DNA of 64,000 nt from Taibaiella soli (GCF_003236175.1 NZ_QKTW01000022.1:1-64000); one strand, 5' to 3'. Shown: positions 6,956 through 15,075, counted from the stretch's first letter. Notes: a model not told the origin generated them from the letters alone. Numbers and translations are program-made.

Positions 6956-8623
6956 TTAATGGCTTCGTAGTACAATGGATAGTATAAGAGTTTCCGAAGC
7001 TCCAGATCCAGGTTCGATTCCTGGCGAAGCCACCCAAGCGGGAACATCTAATTTCGTATTAGAGTTCCCGCTTTCTTTTTGCCCTAAAGTCCTTTGTAGG
7101 CTTGACATATAAGAAAATACCTCATTTACTTTTGGGGTTCGACACCCCTCTGTTTTTCGATTATAGTAGATACCGTCAGGAAATAGCAAAAATTGAAGTT
7201 CCTGTTTTCCTTTGTAATCGCTCAAATGCCACACTGTAGCGAGTTTTGAGGAAAGGTTGATAGCCTTTTGTACGCAATTTTCAAGGTTCGACACCCTTGA
7301 ACCTGTTTTTCCCAATGATACCTCCAATTCCTGTTGCTCCTCCTGTAATTTACCGGCATATTTATCAAACATAGCCTTTGTGATTTCTTCCATCACATAC
7401 CTTTCTTCCAATCGTTCAAGCCTCTTCGTAACCTCTTCCAGTTCATTGTCGATGTGTGATCGTTGCAATTCTCCTTCTTCCGTAAGTTGATTATAGGTTG
7501 CTACAATCTGCTGACTAATGACATACCGGATGCCCTCATTTTCTATATTTAGAACATATTGGTCAAGCATTTCCGCAAATGTCTTGTGTAGTTCGTCCGC
7601 CCTTTTGTTGCAGCAACAACCTTTAGTATTGCATTTATAGTAATACTGCTGATTTTTGTATGCCTTGTATGCACGTAGGAATTGGCCGCATTGTTCGCAT
7701 TTAAGGAAACGTTTCAACGGTATTTCTTCATTTTCCGGTTCCATCGTATAACCGGACTTATGCTTTTTCGCAAGAATGCCATTGACCTTCAGAAAGACTT
7801 CTTTTGATACCGCCTTTTCCTGAATACCTTCCAATATTCTTCCTTCAAGTGCTTTGTGAACAACAAGGCCGCAATAGAATGGATTACGCAACATATCTGA
7901 AACCCGTTGATTGGACAATTTAAGTCCCTTTCCCGCTAATTGGCTTCTTACATCTTCATTGGACATTCCCATAGCCTTTAATTCAAAGGCATATTTGATG
8001 AGCTTCCCTTTTGCATTCAGTACGATCCTTTTGGGCTGCCCTTCACTGCGTACAATATCATATCCAAATGGAACAGAGGTACACCAGATACCGGCAAGCA
8101 ATTTTTCCTTTACACCGGCCATACACTTTTCCCGGCGAAGCTGGTTGTCGTACTCGGAAAATATGAATTGTATGTTTTGCTGAAATCTCCCGCTCGGTGT
8201 ACTCGCATCCGTAGGCTGTGTTACTGCAAACACGACAATCCCCTGCTTTTTTAGTTGGTCTGCTATATAAATAGCATTCGCACCGGATCGGCTAAACCTA
8301 TCCACACTGTAAACAATGATGATGGATATTTTTTCCTTGCTCTTTTTTACGAAGGTCAGCATTCGGTTGAATTCTTTTCTTTCATCCGTCTTAGCACTTT
8401 CATAGGTTCCACCGAAAGACCCCATGATAGGTATCTTATTACGGGTAGCGTAAAGTTCACAATCCTTTCTCTGTGTTTCGAGGCTCATACCCTTTGTTTG
8501 TTCCTTACTGGAAACACGGGTGTAAATCACACATTTGGCATTCGATACTTTTTGTTTTATTTCTCCTTTGGCGAAAATGGAAAACGCCTGGAGTTTATCA
8601 GGTATTTCGTTTCCTATCATCAT
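6956..8623 (-). CDS. Large serine recombinase (integrase) ending in the tRNA
   Basis: This 555-residue site-specific recombinase probably integrates and excises the element at the tRNA-Arg gene. The N-terminal resolvase domain carries Y-T-R-V-S-S-K-E-Q with nucleophile S38 and the arginine motif Y-S-V-D-R-F-S-R. A recombinase DNA-binding domain follows (near residues 190-270), then a zinc ribbon with C-E-Q-C and C-N-T-K-G-C-C-C near 309-335, and a coiled-coil region near 375-450. The last 40 or so codons are read through the tRNA terminator and the whole tRNA-Arg gene, stopping 2 nt beyond its 5' end. The start overlaps the upstream small gene (8620) by 4 nt. Confidence 0.93.
   Translation of the reverse strand: MMIGNEIPDKLQAFSIFAKGEIKQKVSNAKCVIYTRVSSKEQTKGMSLETQRKDCELYATRNKIPIMGSFGGTYESAKTDERKEFNRMLTFVKKSKEKISIIIVYSVDRFSRSGANAIYIADQLKKQGIVVFAVTQPTDASTPSGRFQQNIQFIFSEYDNQLRREKCMAGVKEKLLAGIWCTSVPFGYDIVRSEGQPKRIVLNAKGKLIKYAFELKAMGMSNEDVRSQLAGKGLKLSNQRVSDMLRNPFYCGLVVHKALEGRILEGIQEKAVSKEVFLKVNGILAKKHKSGYTMEPENEEIPLKRFLKCEQCGQFLRAYKAYKNQQYYYKCNTKGCCCNKRADELHKTFAEMLDQYVLNIENEGIRYVISQQIVATYNQLTEEGELQRSHIDNELEEVTKRLERLEERYVMEEITKAMFDKYAGKLQEEQQELEVSLGKTGSRVSNLENCVQKAINLSSKLATVWHLSDYKGKQELQFLLFPDGIYYNRKTEGCRTPKVNEVFSYMSSLQRTLGQKESGNSNTKLDVPAWVASPGIEPGSGASETLILSIVLRSH
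6961..7032 (+). tRNA. tRNA-Arg(CCG), probable attachment site
   Basis: This folds as a full cloverleaf. The acceptor stem is 6961-6967 with 7025-7031, the D stem 6970-6973 with 6982-6985, the anticodon loop 6992-6998 with anticodon CCG at 6994-6996, and the T stem 7008-7012 with 7020-7024. The discriminator A is at 7032 and CCA is not encoded. Position 27-43 of the anticodon stem is an A-C mismatch (6987/7003). It sits at the junction between host genes and the element. No second copy of its 3' end was seen in the window. Confidence 0.93.
7036..7080 (+). terminator. tRNA-Arg terminator hairpin
   Basis: Arms AAGCGGGAAC (7036-7045) and GTTCCCGCTT (7064-7073) enclose an inner TCTAAT/ATTAGA stem with a 5-nt loop. 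TTTCTTTTT follows. The recombinase reading frame on the other strand crosses it. Confidence 0.88.
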
Positions 8624-8880
8624 GCTGCTTTCTTTTGTAGGTTTTTATTGAGATCAATTGTTTTTGATTTTGCTTTGCCTTTTCTATTCGCCGTTTCTTT
8701 AGCATGAATAGTCACCACCGCCCTTGAGAAAATTTTGGCAGCCTCAATTATCGAGGCCAGCTCTTCGTCGCTATGTGTTGCAAAGCAGGGCATATCTTTT
8801 AGTTCAGCTACCATAACATCTTCTCTCCGTTTTGATGATGTCAGGAATGTATTGACGGGCATTAAGTTTTGTGACTTCAT
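8620..8880 (-). CDS. Small protein co-translated with the recombinase
   Basis: This 86-residue basic protein is unknown to me. The middle is likely helical (S-D-E-E-L-A-S-I-I-E-A-A-K-I-F) and the C-terminus is lysine-rich, which could bind nucleic acid. Its stop overlaps the recombinase start by 4 nt, so the two are translationally coupled. By position it may be a recombination directionality factor or an accessory protein, but nothing in the sequence proves this. Confidence 0.65.
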   Translation of the reverse strand: MKSQNLMPVNTFLTSSKRREDVMVAELKDMPCFATHSDEELASIIEAAKIFSRAVVTIHAKETANRKGKAKSKTIDLNKNLQKKAA

Positions 8881-8918
8881 AGTTGATTGAGATATTTATT
8901 TTTTAGTGCGGACGGAAA

Positions 8919-9113
8919 TCATTCGTCAAAGGCTTCTAACCTTTTGATTAATTCTTCATCTGTATCGTCACCTTTATAGTACCAAACGGTAATAGAAAGG
9001 CCATCGTCACCCAGAACGTGACCAATGCCATTTTGTAAATCACCTTCCTGTAGGATTTTGGAAAAAGCGATAATGTTTTCCAGGTTTACATAGAACTCCT
9101 TTGATTCTTTCAT
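8919..9113 (-). CDS. Small acidic protein upstream of the recombinase operon
   Basis: This 64-residue acidic protein (pattern D-G-L-S-I-T-V-W-Y-Y-K-G-D-D-T-D-E) is likely an alpha/beta mini-domain. It is the first gene of a three-gene minus-strand run ending in the recombinase, 38 nt upstream of the 86-residue gene. I do not recognise the family. Candidate roles are regulator or directionality factor, on position only. Confidence 0.6.
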   Translation of the reverse strand: MKESKEFYVNLENIIAFSKILQEGDLQNGIGHVLGDDGLSITVWYYKGDDTDEELIKRLEAFDE

Positions 9114-9236
9114 CTTCTTTGTTTTTTAAATTGTTAGGTAATAAGGAAGAATTATTCATGTTCCTATTTGTTTCCTAAAAACAAAGTTAAGGCATTGATT
9201 ATCAATGTATTAATGTATTTTTAAAACCCCAAAAAA

Positions 9237-9326
9237 ATGATAAAACAAAGAATTGAAGAGTGTTGTACAGGTGCGATGATGTTCCAGAAAGGCGGCGTTA
9301 ATATAAAGCTGGTCACTAAGCCGTAA
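9237..9326 (+). CDS. Possible 29-residue peptide
   Basis: A short open frame starting ATG 9237 follows a poly-A/C stretch and encodes a basic peptide with two adjacent cysteines. It has no homology that I recognise and ends just before a convergent gene. It could equally be chance. Confidence 0.2.
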   Translation: MIKQRIEECCTGAMMFQKGGVNIKLVTKP

Positions 9327-9331
9327 TAGAA

Positions 9332-9568
9332 TTATGTGTTTGGTATTACCCTGGTGGGTAGTAGCTGCTCAATTTGTTTTACAGCACTACGCTGATAACG
9401 TTTGTTCAGGTTAATGCTCAGGCTTAGGGATAGAAACTGTTCATCATCGGTAACACTATCCAATGAATAATTGATTTCATGGTCGATGATAAGCTGCAAT
9501 GTTTTCATCACTGATTGTTGCGGGATACTAAAATGATAAGTGCGGAAAGGAATTAATGTTGCCTTCAT
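9332..9568 (-). CDS. Hypothetical protein
   Basis: This 78-residue protein contains a strand-rich start (T-L-I-P-F-R-T-Y-H-F-S-I) and a helical middle. It ends with R-Y-Q-R-S-A-V-K-Q-I-E-Q-L-L. I chose ATG 9568 because the 22 codons before it look unlike the rest. No family recognised. It precedes the recombinase run on the same strand but is separated from it by more than 200 nt. Confidence 0.5.
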   Translation of the reverse strand: MKATLIPFRTYHFSIPQQSVMKTLQLIIDHEINYSLDSVTDDEQFLSLSLSINLNKRYQRSAVKQIEQLLPTRVIPNT

Positions 9569-9667
9569 AGATATTGCCGGAATTAGATGTGAATAATGCC
9601 GAAAGAGTATATTACTCCTTTCGGTTAAAGGCAATATTGAAGCAAATGCGTAGTGGCTTGTAAGAAG

Positions 9668-9694
9668 TTGTTAGTTGTTGTCAGCGGTTGTTAT
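9668..9694 (-). repeat. Left arm of 27-nt dispersed inverted repeat
   Basis: Read on the minus strand it matches 11595-11621 at 22 of 27 positions, sharing ATAACA and CCGCTGACAAC. Both copies continue into loosely similar ACAAC/TTACA-rich sequence. The two arms bracket the DUF4248 gene and the 372-residue gene. Confidence 0.65.
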
Positions 9695-9768
9695 CCGTTG
9701 TCATTATATTTTGTAATGCAAGCCGGAAATTCCCGGATAAACCCGTAATAAACCTGTAGTGATAGCGT

Positions 9769-9795
9769 AAAAAAAATGCACCATTACGGTGCATT
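9769..9795 (-). terminator. Minus-strand intrinsic terminator
   Basis: Stem AATGCACC (9775-9782) with GGTGCATT (9788-9795) and a 5-nt loop. On the minus strand it is followed by a run of eight T. It would stop transcripts coming from the 10112-11230 gene after they have crossed the DUF4248 gene in antisense. Confidence 0.75.
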
Positions 9796-9900
9796 CAAGT
9801 ATGACAAATGGGTACTGACAAATTTACTGTGTCATCCATTACACAGAATTGATACATGAAATGTATTACAGAAATATTTTTGATAAAATTCCTGTTGTCT

Positions 9901-10104
9901 ATGTTTGAAATAAGGTCATACACCAGAAAAGAACTGGCTATGCTATACTTCCCGAAATGCCTTCCTGCTGCTGCTTACATGAATTTCAGACGATGGATGC
10001 TGGAACAGAAAAGTGCTGATGAATTACTGACAAAAATCCATCGCAAAAAAATACTGTCTAAATCCGAAGTAAAAGAGATCGTTGATATTTTAGGTGAACC
10101 TTAA
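9901..10104 (+). CDS. DUF4248 family protein
   Basis: This 67-residue protein has the DUF4248 pattern: an opening I-R-S-Y-T-R-K-E-L-A-M-L-Y-F-P, a central R-R-W-M and a basic helical tail. DUF4248 proteins are small, Bacteroidota-specific and common in integrative elements and prophages. A DNA-binding or regulatory role is assumed but not established. ATG 9901 was chosen over 9856 because the family motif begins right after it. Confidence 0.8.
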   Translation: MFEIRSYTRKELAMLYFPKCLPAAAYMNFRRWMLEQKSADELLTKIHRKKILSKSEVKEIVDILGEP

Positions 10105-10111
10105 TGATTCC

Positions 10112-11230
10112 CTACTTCTCTTCCACTTTATATAAGTGTCCCTTTACCCCACCAGTTGCATCTTTACCTACGAGTGTAGGCTGAATCCAGATCAGCTTCT
10201 TTTCCTTCAATCCCTGTCCGAAGGGTTGATTGCGCCAATGCCCACGCCGCCAGTGTGCAGCAACCGGATATGTTGAATCACTTTGTTGTTGCTCCGGCCT
10301 TTTGTAAGTGGTTCCGACAAAGTTTATTTTAGAGTAGCCAGACGATTTAATCTTCTCCCCAATCTGCTCCATTTCCTTCCTGGTCTTGCCAAAACTCAGT
10401 TTTTTATTGAAGTTAAACGGAAGGCTCTGCGGATATTCCGTTTTAATATCCTGCTGGTCTTTGGGCAGGGACAAGTATAATAGGCAATTAATGACCAGCT
10501 TGATGATCCGTTCAGAGAACTGAACTTTCTTATTGTAAAAATCAAGGCGGTTATCTGTGATCTCCTGGCTAACCGTTTCCGGCTCATCATCTGAAAATAT
10601 CTCCAGCTTCCAGAACTCAATTTCATCCTGCAAGGATTTTCCTATCGTGGTGATTTGTGTTTTCTCATCGAAGTCCAGAGAAAAATCCCAAAAATTACCT
10701 TTATAAACTCCAGGTATGCCTGGCTTCACGCATTGACGGTATGCTTCCGTAAAAGAACCCGCAAACTGAAACTCCAGCCTGCTATGTCCGTTTTTAAAAT
10801 GCGGGTTACTCGATACAAATACACCTTCGACTATTTCATGGGTTCCTTTATCCAACTCTAACCGGAGTGGTAGCAACGAAATGTAGAAATATCCATAAGG
10901 CAACCTGATGCTATCAATGCTGATTTGATCCACATCGGTACGATCCAGCATTTCCAGTAAATCAGATGTGAATGAAAAGATGTTTTGCCCGGCGGTGAAC
11001 CAATCATGCCAGTGGATAAAATCTGTAAACTTCAGGTAATTATCCCGCTTTTCTTCTTCTGAAAAATTGGTTTCCTGTCGTCTGGTGGTGTGTTGGCCAT
11101 TTTCATAGTGCCATTGCAGTTGCCCTAATACCTGGCCAATGTAACCTTCTTTATCGCTTACCCACCTGCGAAGGTTTCGTTCTTTATCTATGCGGTACGG
11201 ATAGTAATAATATAGTTCTTGTTCGTTCAT
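10112..11230 (-). CDS. Unknown 372-residue mobile-element protein
   Basis: A soluble protein with aromatic-rich N-terminal half (Y-Y-Y-Y-P-Y-R near the start, H-W-H-D-W-F near 72-77). The C-terminal domain contains A-H-W-R-R-G-H-W-R around residue 325 and then a K-L-I-W-I-Q-P-T-L-V-G strand. I have the impression that this H-W-R-R-G-H-W-R type C-terminal motif recurs in proteins of plasmids and phages, but I cannot name a domain. It is convergent with the DUF4248 gene. It ends 7 nt from that gene and has its own upstream region with TTGCTACAA repeats. Confidence 0.6.
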   Translation of the reverse strand: MNEQELYYYYPYRIDKERNLRRWVSDKEGYIGQVLGQLQWHYENGQHTTRRQETNFSEEEKRDNYLKFTDFIHWHDWFTAGQNIFSFTSDLLEMLDRTDVDQISIDSIRLPYGYFYISLLPLRLELDKGTHEIVEGVFVSSNPHFKNGHSRLEFQFAGSFTEAYRQCVKPGIPGVYKGNFWDFSLDFDEKTQITTIGKSLQDEIEFWKLEIFSDDEPETVSQEITDNRLDFYNKKVQFSERIIKLVINCLLYLSLPKDQQDIKTEYPQSLPFNFNKKLSFGKTRKEMEQIGEKIKSSGYSKINFVGTTYKRPEQQQSDSTYPVAAHWRRGHWRNQPFGQGLKEKKLIWIQPTLVGKDATGGVKGHLYKVEEK

Positions 11231-11314
11231 ATATGGGGTGGTAGGTTAATCATACCGGAAATAGCCATTTCCATTACTCCAGCAAAATTACATTTTTTCT
11301 TAGCGCCCAAATCC

Positions 11315-11533
11315 TTGTAGCATTTGTAGCAAAATGTTGCAAAACTGACATTAACCCTTTACTGCATCGGCTTTCGCCGGTTTTTTCTCTTGCTACAATC
11401 CTGAATCCTTGTAACCGTTTGTAGCAACCAAAACGAAAGTCTTGCTACAAGTTGCTACAATTTGCTACAAGTTTTACAACTGCAAAAACCTATTGAAAGT
11501 CTTGTCCTTATTGCGCTGGAATGATTGCTACAA
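11315..11533. repeat. TTGCTACAA iteron-like repeats
   Basis: Forward copies of TTGCTACAA occur at 11390, 11442, 11452, 11462 and 11525. Inverted copies (TTGTAGCA, one extended to TTGTAGCAA) occur near 11315, 11324 and 11419. The three at 11442-11470 repeat with an exact 10-bp period, one helical turn, so a protein could bind them on one face. Candidate roles are replication iterons or operators for the adjacent operon. Confidence 0.8.
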
Positions 11534-11594
11534 ATTGCTCGGTGCAAAAACTGCAAAAAAACAACTAACAACCACTTACAACAAATTACAACGC

Positions 11595-11621
11595 ATAACA
11601 GCCGCTGACAACTACTTACAG
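11595..11621 (+). repeat. Right arm of 27-nt dispersed inverted repeat
   Basis: Partner of 9668-9694 in opposite orientation, 22 of 27 positions identical. It lies about 80 nt before the first gene of the virion-like block. Confidence 0.65.
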
Positions 11622-11701
11622 CAGCCCTTTTGTGCAACGTAATCTTTGCTCACACAAACGGTATAAAGCCGGAACACAAACAAAAAGCAAAGGTTACACG
11701 C

Positions 11702-11944
11702 ATGGATTTTCAACCACATGATTCCGGGAATAACTTCCCTTTTTCCAAAGGAACAACGCTATGGACGGTAGCCTTCAGTACTGTTGGCGGTGTTTATAAA
11801 GCGCAGGCATCGCCACGCCTGCTATTGGACGCATTGACTTTTGACGGAAGTGTTGCGGTAATGTCTTACGCTTTTCTGAGTGCGGTCGTTGGCTACTGCA
11901 CTAAGAAGGGACTTGATTATTTATTCAAAAAATTCAAGAAGTAG
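11702..11944 (+). CDS. Small membrane protein, first gene of virion-like block
   Basis: This 80-residue protein has two weakly hydrophobic segments (about residues 20-30 and 50-66) and a basic tail K-K-F-K-K. ATG 11702 was chosen because the reading frame upstream overlaps repeat-rich non-coding DNA. The next gene starts 3 nt after its stop, and all following genes to 25461 are on the same strand. It could be a virion membrane protein or a holin-like protein; I recognise no family. Confidence 0.6.
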   Translation: MDFQPHDSGNNFPFSKGTTLWTVAFSTVGGVYKAQASPRLLLDALTFDGSVAVMSYAFLSAVVGYCTKKGLDYLFKKFKK

Positions 11945-11947
11945 ATT

Positions 11948-12448
11948 ATGAACACAATGGTGAAAGTCGGCATAGGCGTAGGTGCGTTCTTTATTGTGAA
12001 CCGCATGTTGCAGCTCAATAAGCTGGCAGCAAACGTTACCGTGTCGCTTGCCAAAATACGTGTTCATAAAGTAAACCTTAGTGGCATTGAGATAGCAGCA
12101 ACAGCAAAGATCAATAACCCGTCCAATGTATCTGTAACCATCATTAACCCGGTGGTAAGATTATGGAACAACAAAGGTGCTTTGATTGCTGAAAGTCCTG
12201 CCACCGGTCAGAGTTTTCCTATAGCAGCTAACAGACAAAGCGAGGTCGGAGAAATCAGTCTGCCCTTATCCTGGACAACCATACTGCCGTTACTCGGCAT
12301 CAAAGACATTGCCAGCATCATCGCCCTGTTCGGTAAGGATGGTACAAAAGGATTGTTGAAATCTTTTAGCAGCCCTATTGCTATGACCGTGATTATGCAG
12401 GTCGAAGGGATGACCATTGAAACGCCTAAAACTATAATCAACAAGTGA
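11948..12448 (+). CDS. LEA14-like (LEA type 2) membrane-anchored protein
   Basis: This 166-residue protein has an N-terminal membrane anchor (about residues 5-20) followed by a beta-rich domain. The pattern A-K-I-N-N-P-S-N-V-S-V-T-I and the strand-rich remainder suggest the LEA14/WHy fold, an immunoglobulin-like beta sandwich. The anchor orientation would put the domain outside the cytoplasm or on a virion membrane. Its stop shares one base with the start of the next gene, so the two are coupled. The family assignment is from pattern only. Confidence 0.6.
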   Translation: MNTMVKVGIGVGAFFIVNRMLQLNKLAANVTVSLAKIRVHKVNLSGIEIAATAKINNPSNVSVTIINPVVRLWNNKGALIAESPATGQSFPIAANRQSEVGEISLPLSWTTILPLLGIKDIASIIALFGKDGTKGLLKSFSSPIAMTVIMQVEGMTIETPKTIINK

Positions 12449-14343
12449 TGAAGATTTTCAACAGGGATTACCAGCCAGATTATGAGATCAGCAGCGGGCA
12501 ACGGGTAATCCGCAGCGATGGGGCAAAATATGACTTCCTGTTTCCGAAGGCAGAAGTAAAGGACACTATTGTTATGGATAATGGTGAGGTGAAGGATACG
12601 CTCAGGGTTATTGAATCAGTTGTTTGGGAATCTATAAAAGACACCAAAAAAGTCGCAGACCTGCTAAAACAAAATTCCCTTGAAGAAACCTTGCGGGCTA
12701 TCTGGGAGTTTCTTTACTACAATATCCAATACAAGCTGGATAAGCCAGGACTGGAAGAATTACGTAAGCCTTCAAGAGCCTGGCATGACCGGATCACAGG
12801 TATTGACTGCGATTGTTTTTCCATTTTCTGTTCCTCTATCCTTTGTAACCTGGGCATACCCCACCACTTCCGTGTAACAAGGTATTCGCAGGATCACTGG
12901 CAGCATATCTATGTGATCGTCCCCAAAGCGGACAGCACAGCACACTATACGATTGACGCTGTTTTAGGACAGTTCAATTATGAAAAGCCTTACACTCAAA
13001 AAATGGATTTTACCATGAGTTTAAATGGAATAAAAATCGCCGTTTTATCCGGCGTAGAAGATATTTCACCAGCCGTTAATGATACCGGCAGAATAGTAAT
13101 GAACTCTATGCAGCTTGCGGCTGCCAACAATGTTGCACTACATGCGGCAATATTCGGAGTGGACTTACAGGGGTTGGGTATTTTGGCTGGTGAAGAATAC
13201 TTGCTCGGTGCGGTAAAAGACCCCGATATTGAAAAGGGGCTGTACCGTTACCTGGTAGCTACAAGGCAGGCTATTGCCGAAAATCCCGTCACAGCTTTTG
13301 TGGCGGGATACAACCAGCAGGAAATTATCAAAATGCTGGATTATGCAATCCTCTATTGGTTCACCGACAAAAGGGATCAGGCGCTCGGACAACTGATTGC
13401 CAATGAAGCCTTGTTGGATCAGATGAACGGGTTCGGCAACCTGGAAGGTCTGTTGGGGGATGATGACCTCTATGGTGATGATGATATTCTGACCGGAGAT
13501 GATGACGGGCTATTGGGCAAAGCCAAAAAAGATAAACCCAAGAAAAAGAAGAAAGGCTTCTTTAAAAAAATCGGTGGTGCTATCAAGAAGGTGGGTAAGG
13601 GGCTTATGCGTTTTAACCCCGCTACGATTGCAGCAAGAAATGGGTTTCTTCTGGCTTTGAAAATGAATATCGGCAAGATGTCCACCCGTTTGAAATGGGC
13701 GTATGCAACACCGGAACAAGCCGCTGCCAAAAAGGTAAGTGCCACCACAGTTGCCAAAGCAAAAAAGGCACTGGAGAAGATTGAAAAGTTGTTTGAGAAG
13801 ATCGGCGGCAAAAAGAACAATTTGAAAAAAGCCATTCTTTCCGGCAAGAAAGGAAAGCTGAACGGCCTCGGTGAATTGGGCATCATACCTGTAGCCGCAG
13901 CAGTAGCCGCAGCGACCCCGATTATTACGGCTGTTATCAAAATTCTCAAGGATTCAGGATTAGCAAAAAAGGATGAGAACATAGACATATCATCCACTGA
14001 AGGCGATGCGGTAGCTGACGATGGTGTCACTTTTGATGACAGCGATCCGGGTACGGATACCGGTACAGAAATGACCGTTACCGATGCTGGCGAAAGTACA
14101 GGGGGCGAGGAAGCAATGGAAGGGCTGGGCAATATTGCCACTGGTGCCATCAAGTTTGCACAAAATAATCCCTTACTCGGTCTGGCCATTGGCGGAGCAG
14201 TTGCCTTCGGAATTTATAAGATGCTTGATAAAGACAAAGAACCTGAACCACCCCCTCCCCCCAAGCCGCCGCCGGAGCTGTCGGGGCCACCCGGACAAGG
14301 CAGGCATCCGCCCGGAGAACTCCCTGTATTCAAACTCCAGTAA
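12448..14343 (+). CDS. Transglutaminase-like protease with amphipathic helix and membrane segment
   Basis: This 631-residue multidomain protein has a transglutaminase-like cysteine peptidase fold at about residues 75-190. The likely triad is C123 (in D-C-D-C-F), H153 (in W-Q-H-I-Y-V-I-V) and D170 (in T-I-D-A-V). A linker of D-D-D-x-x-G repeats lies near 340-355. A lysine-rich region near 362-385 contains F-F-K-K-I-G-G-A-I-K-K-V-G-K-G, which reads as a cationic amphipathic membrane-active helix. A hydrophobic helix follows near 480-500, then an acidic stretch, another helix near 575-593 and a proline-rich tail. I start at ATG 12448, overlapping the previous stop. A virion maturation or penetration role is inferred. 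Confidence 0.7.
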   Translation: MKIFNRDYQPDYEISSGQRVIRSDGAKYDFLFPKAEVKDTIVMDNGEVKDTLRVIESVVWESIKDTKKVADLLKQNSLEETLRAIWEFLYYNIQYKLDKPGLEELRKPSRAWHDRITGIDCDCFSIFCSSILCNLGIPHHFRVTRYSQDHWQHIYVIVPKADSTAHYTIDAVLGQFNYEKPYTQKMDFTMSLNGIKIAVLSGVEDISPAVNDTGRIVMNSMQLAAANNVALHAAIFGVDLQGLGILAGEEYLLGAVKDPDIEKGLYRYLVATRQAIAENPVTAFVAGYNQQEIIKMLDYAILYWFTDKRDQALGQLIANEALLDQMNGFGNLEGLLGDDDLYGDDDILTGDDDGLLGKAKKDKPKKKKKGFFKKIGGAIKKVGKGLMRFNPATIAARNGFLLALKMNIGKMSTRLKWAYATPEQAAAKKVSATTVAKAKKALEKIEKLFEKIGGKKNNLKKAILSGKKGKLNGLGELGIIPVAAAVAAATPIITAVIKILKDSGLAKKDENIDISSTEGDAVADDGVTFDDSDPGTDTGTEMTVTDAGESTGGEEAMEGLGNIATGAIKFAQNNPLLGLAIGGAVAFGIYKMLDKDKEPEPPPPPKPPPELSGPPGQGRHPPGELPVFKLQ

Positions 14344-14374
14344 CCATTTTAAATAACAATCTAAATTCAAAACA

Positions 14375-15019
14375 ATGGCAAAAGCAATAGCAGCAAAGGC
14401 CACCGGGACACAAAGTATCGGTGCAAAGGATTTGCTCAAACAAATACAGCCCATGATCGAAAATGTAGCAGGGTTTGTGGTAGGCAATCTTGCCGTGAAC
14501 ATGGCCAATAAAGTCCTGAAGGTTGACCCGACCAATACAGCGGAAAAGGGTATCAAAAGAATATTGCCACCACTCGCTGTTTCCGCAGGTGCTATGTTCG
14601 GTGCCACAAAGGTACAGCAGCCCATGTTGAAAAATATCCTTCAGGGAGCGGCTATTGCCGGTGCTTATAAAACGGCCAAAGCCCTGATGCCTACCGCTAC
14701 TTTCCTTGCAGGTGATGGCCTGGGACTGACACCGGTAGCCGCAGTAGCCAGCAACGACCGCTGGCTGTATCACGAACGTACACCAATCTCCGGTATGGGC
14801 TTTCCCGACCTCGGTGCTATACAGCCGCCTGAAGGTAATTCCGGATATTATCTTGACGCACCTGCTTACATGGGTGAGCCGGAACAGGAAATGATACAGC
14901 AGCAACCCGGTTATTTCAGGGGTGCGCCGGAAGAACAGTTCTACGGCGGTGGCGAAGATGATCTGAACGGCAACAGCGATGAGCAGATCTACGGCAGTGA
15001 TGATATAGAAATCCTCTAA
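14375..15019 (+). CDS. Alanine/glycine-rich membrane-associated protein
   Basis: This 214-residue protein has several hydrophobic or amphipathic helices over residues 28-125. They are rich in A, G and small residues (for example A-G-A-M-F-G-A and G-A-A-I-A-G-A). A soluble acidic tail contains repeated Q-x-Y-G-G/Y-G-S-D patterns up to the C-terminus. No signal peptide or known domain. Its place between the protease-like gene and a candidate capsid gene suggests a virion membrane or scaffold component, which is inference. Confidence 0.55.
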   Translation: MAKAIAAKATGTQSIGAKDLLKQIQPMIENVAGFVVGNLAVNMANKVLKVDPTNTAEKGIKRILPPLAVSAGAMFGATKVQQPMLKNILQGAAIAGAYKTAKALMPTATFLAGDGLGLTPVAAVASNDRWLYHERTPISGMGFPDLGAIQPPEGNSGYYLDAPAYMGEPEQEMIQQQPGYFRGAPEEQFYGGGEDDLNGNSDEQIYGSDDIEIL

Positions 15020-15075
15020 GCCTTCCTTCCCTTCGACCCCTTACGAATCAATCCAACACAATTATTTCTTCATCC

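Larger units (their letters stand above)
9569..9900. other. Intergenic region with repeat arm and minus-strand terminator
   Basis: This gap between divergent genes has no convincing gene. It holds one arm of a 27-nt inverted repeat (9668-9694; partner at 11595-11621), TTG-rich sequence around it, and a minus-strand terminator hairpin at 9769-9795. The promoter of the DUF4248 gene should lie between 9800 and 9900. Confidence 0.55.
11231..11701. other. Regulatory/iteron-like intergenic region
   Basis: There is no convincing gene in these 471 nt between the divergent 372-residue gene and the virion-like block. Short open frames here are compositional. The stretch carries multiple TTGCTACAA repeats (11315-11533) and a 27-nt repeat arm (11595-11621). 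It is the natural site for the promoter of the block and possibly a replication origin. Confidence 0.6.

Noticed and set aside
6956-7032. Recombinase C-terminus as a normal protein tail
   Set aside because: These codons are the reverse complement of the tRNA, so I treat them as read-through of the attachment region rather than as a conserved domain.
11442-11642. Short open frame in the repeat region
   Set aside because: Its sequence is made of the TTGCTACAA repeats and overlaps non-coding AT-rich DNA; no sensible protein features.
13470-14189. 239-codon minus-strand frame opposite the protease-like gene
   Set aside because: Mirrors the A/K-rich coding sequence on the other strand; low-complexity and no independent signals.
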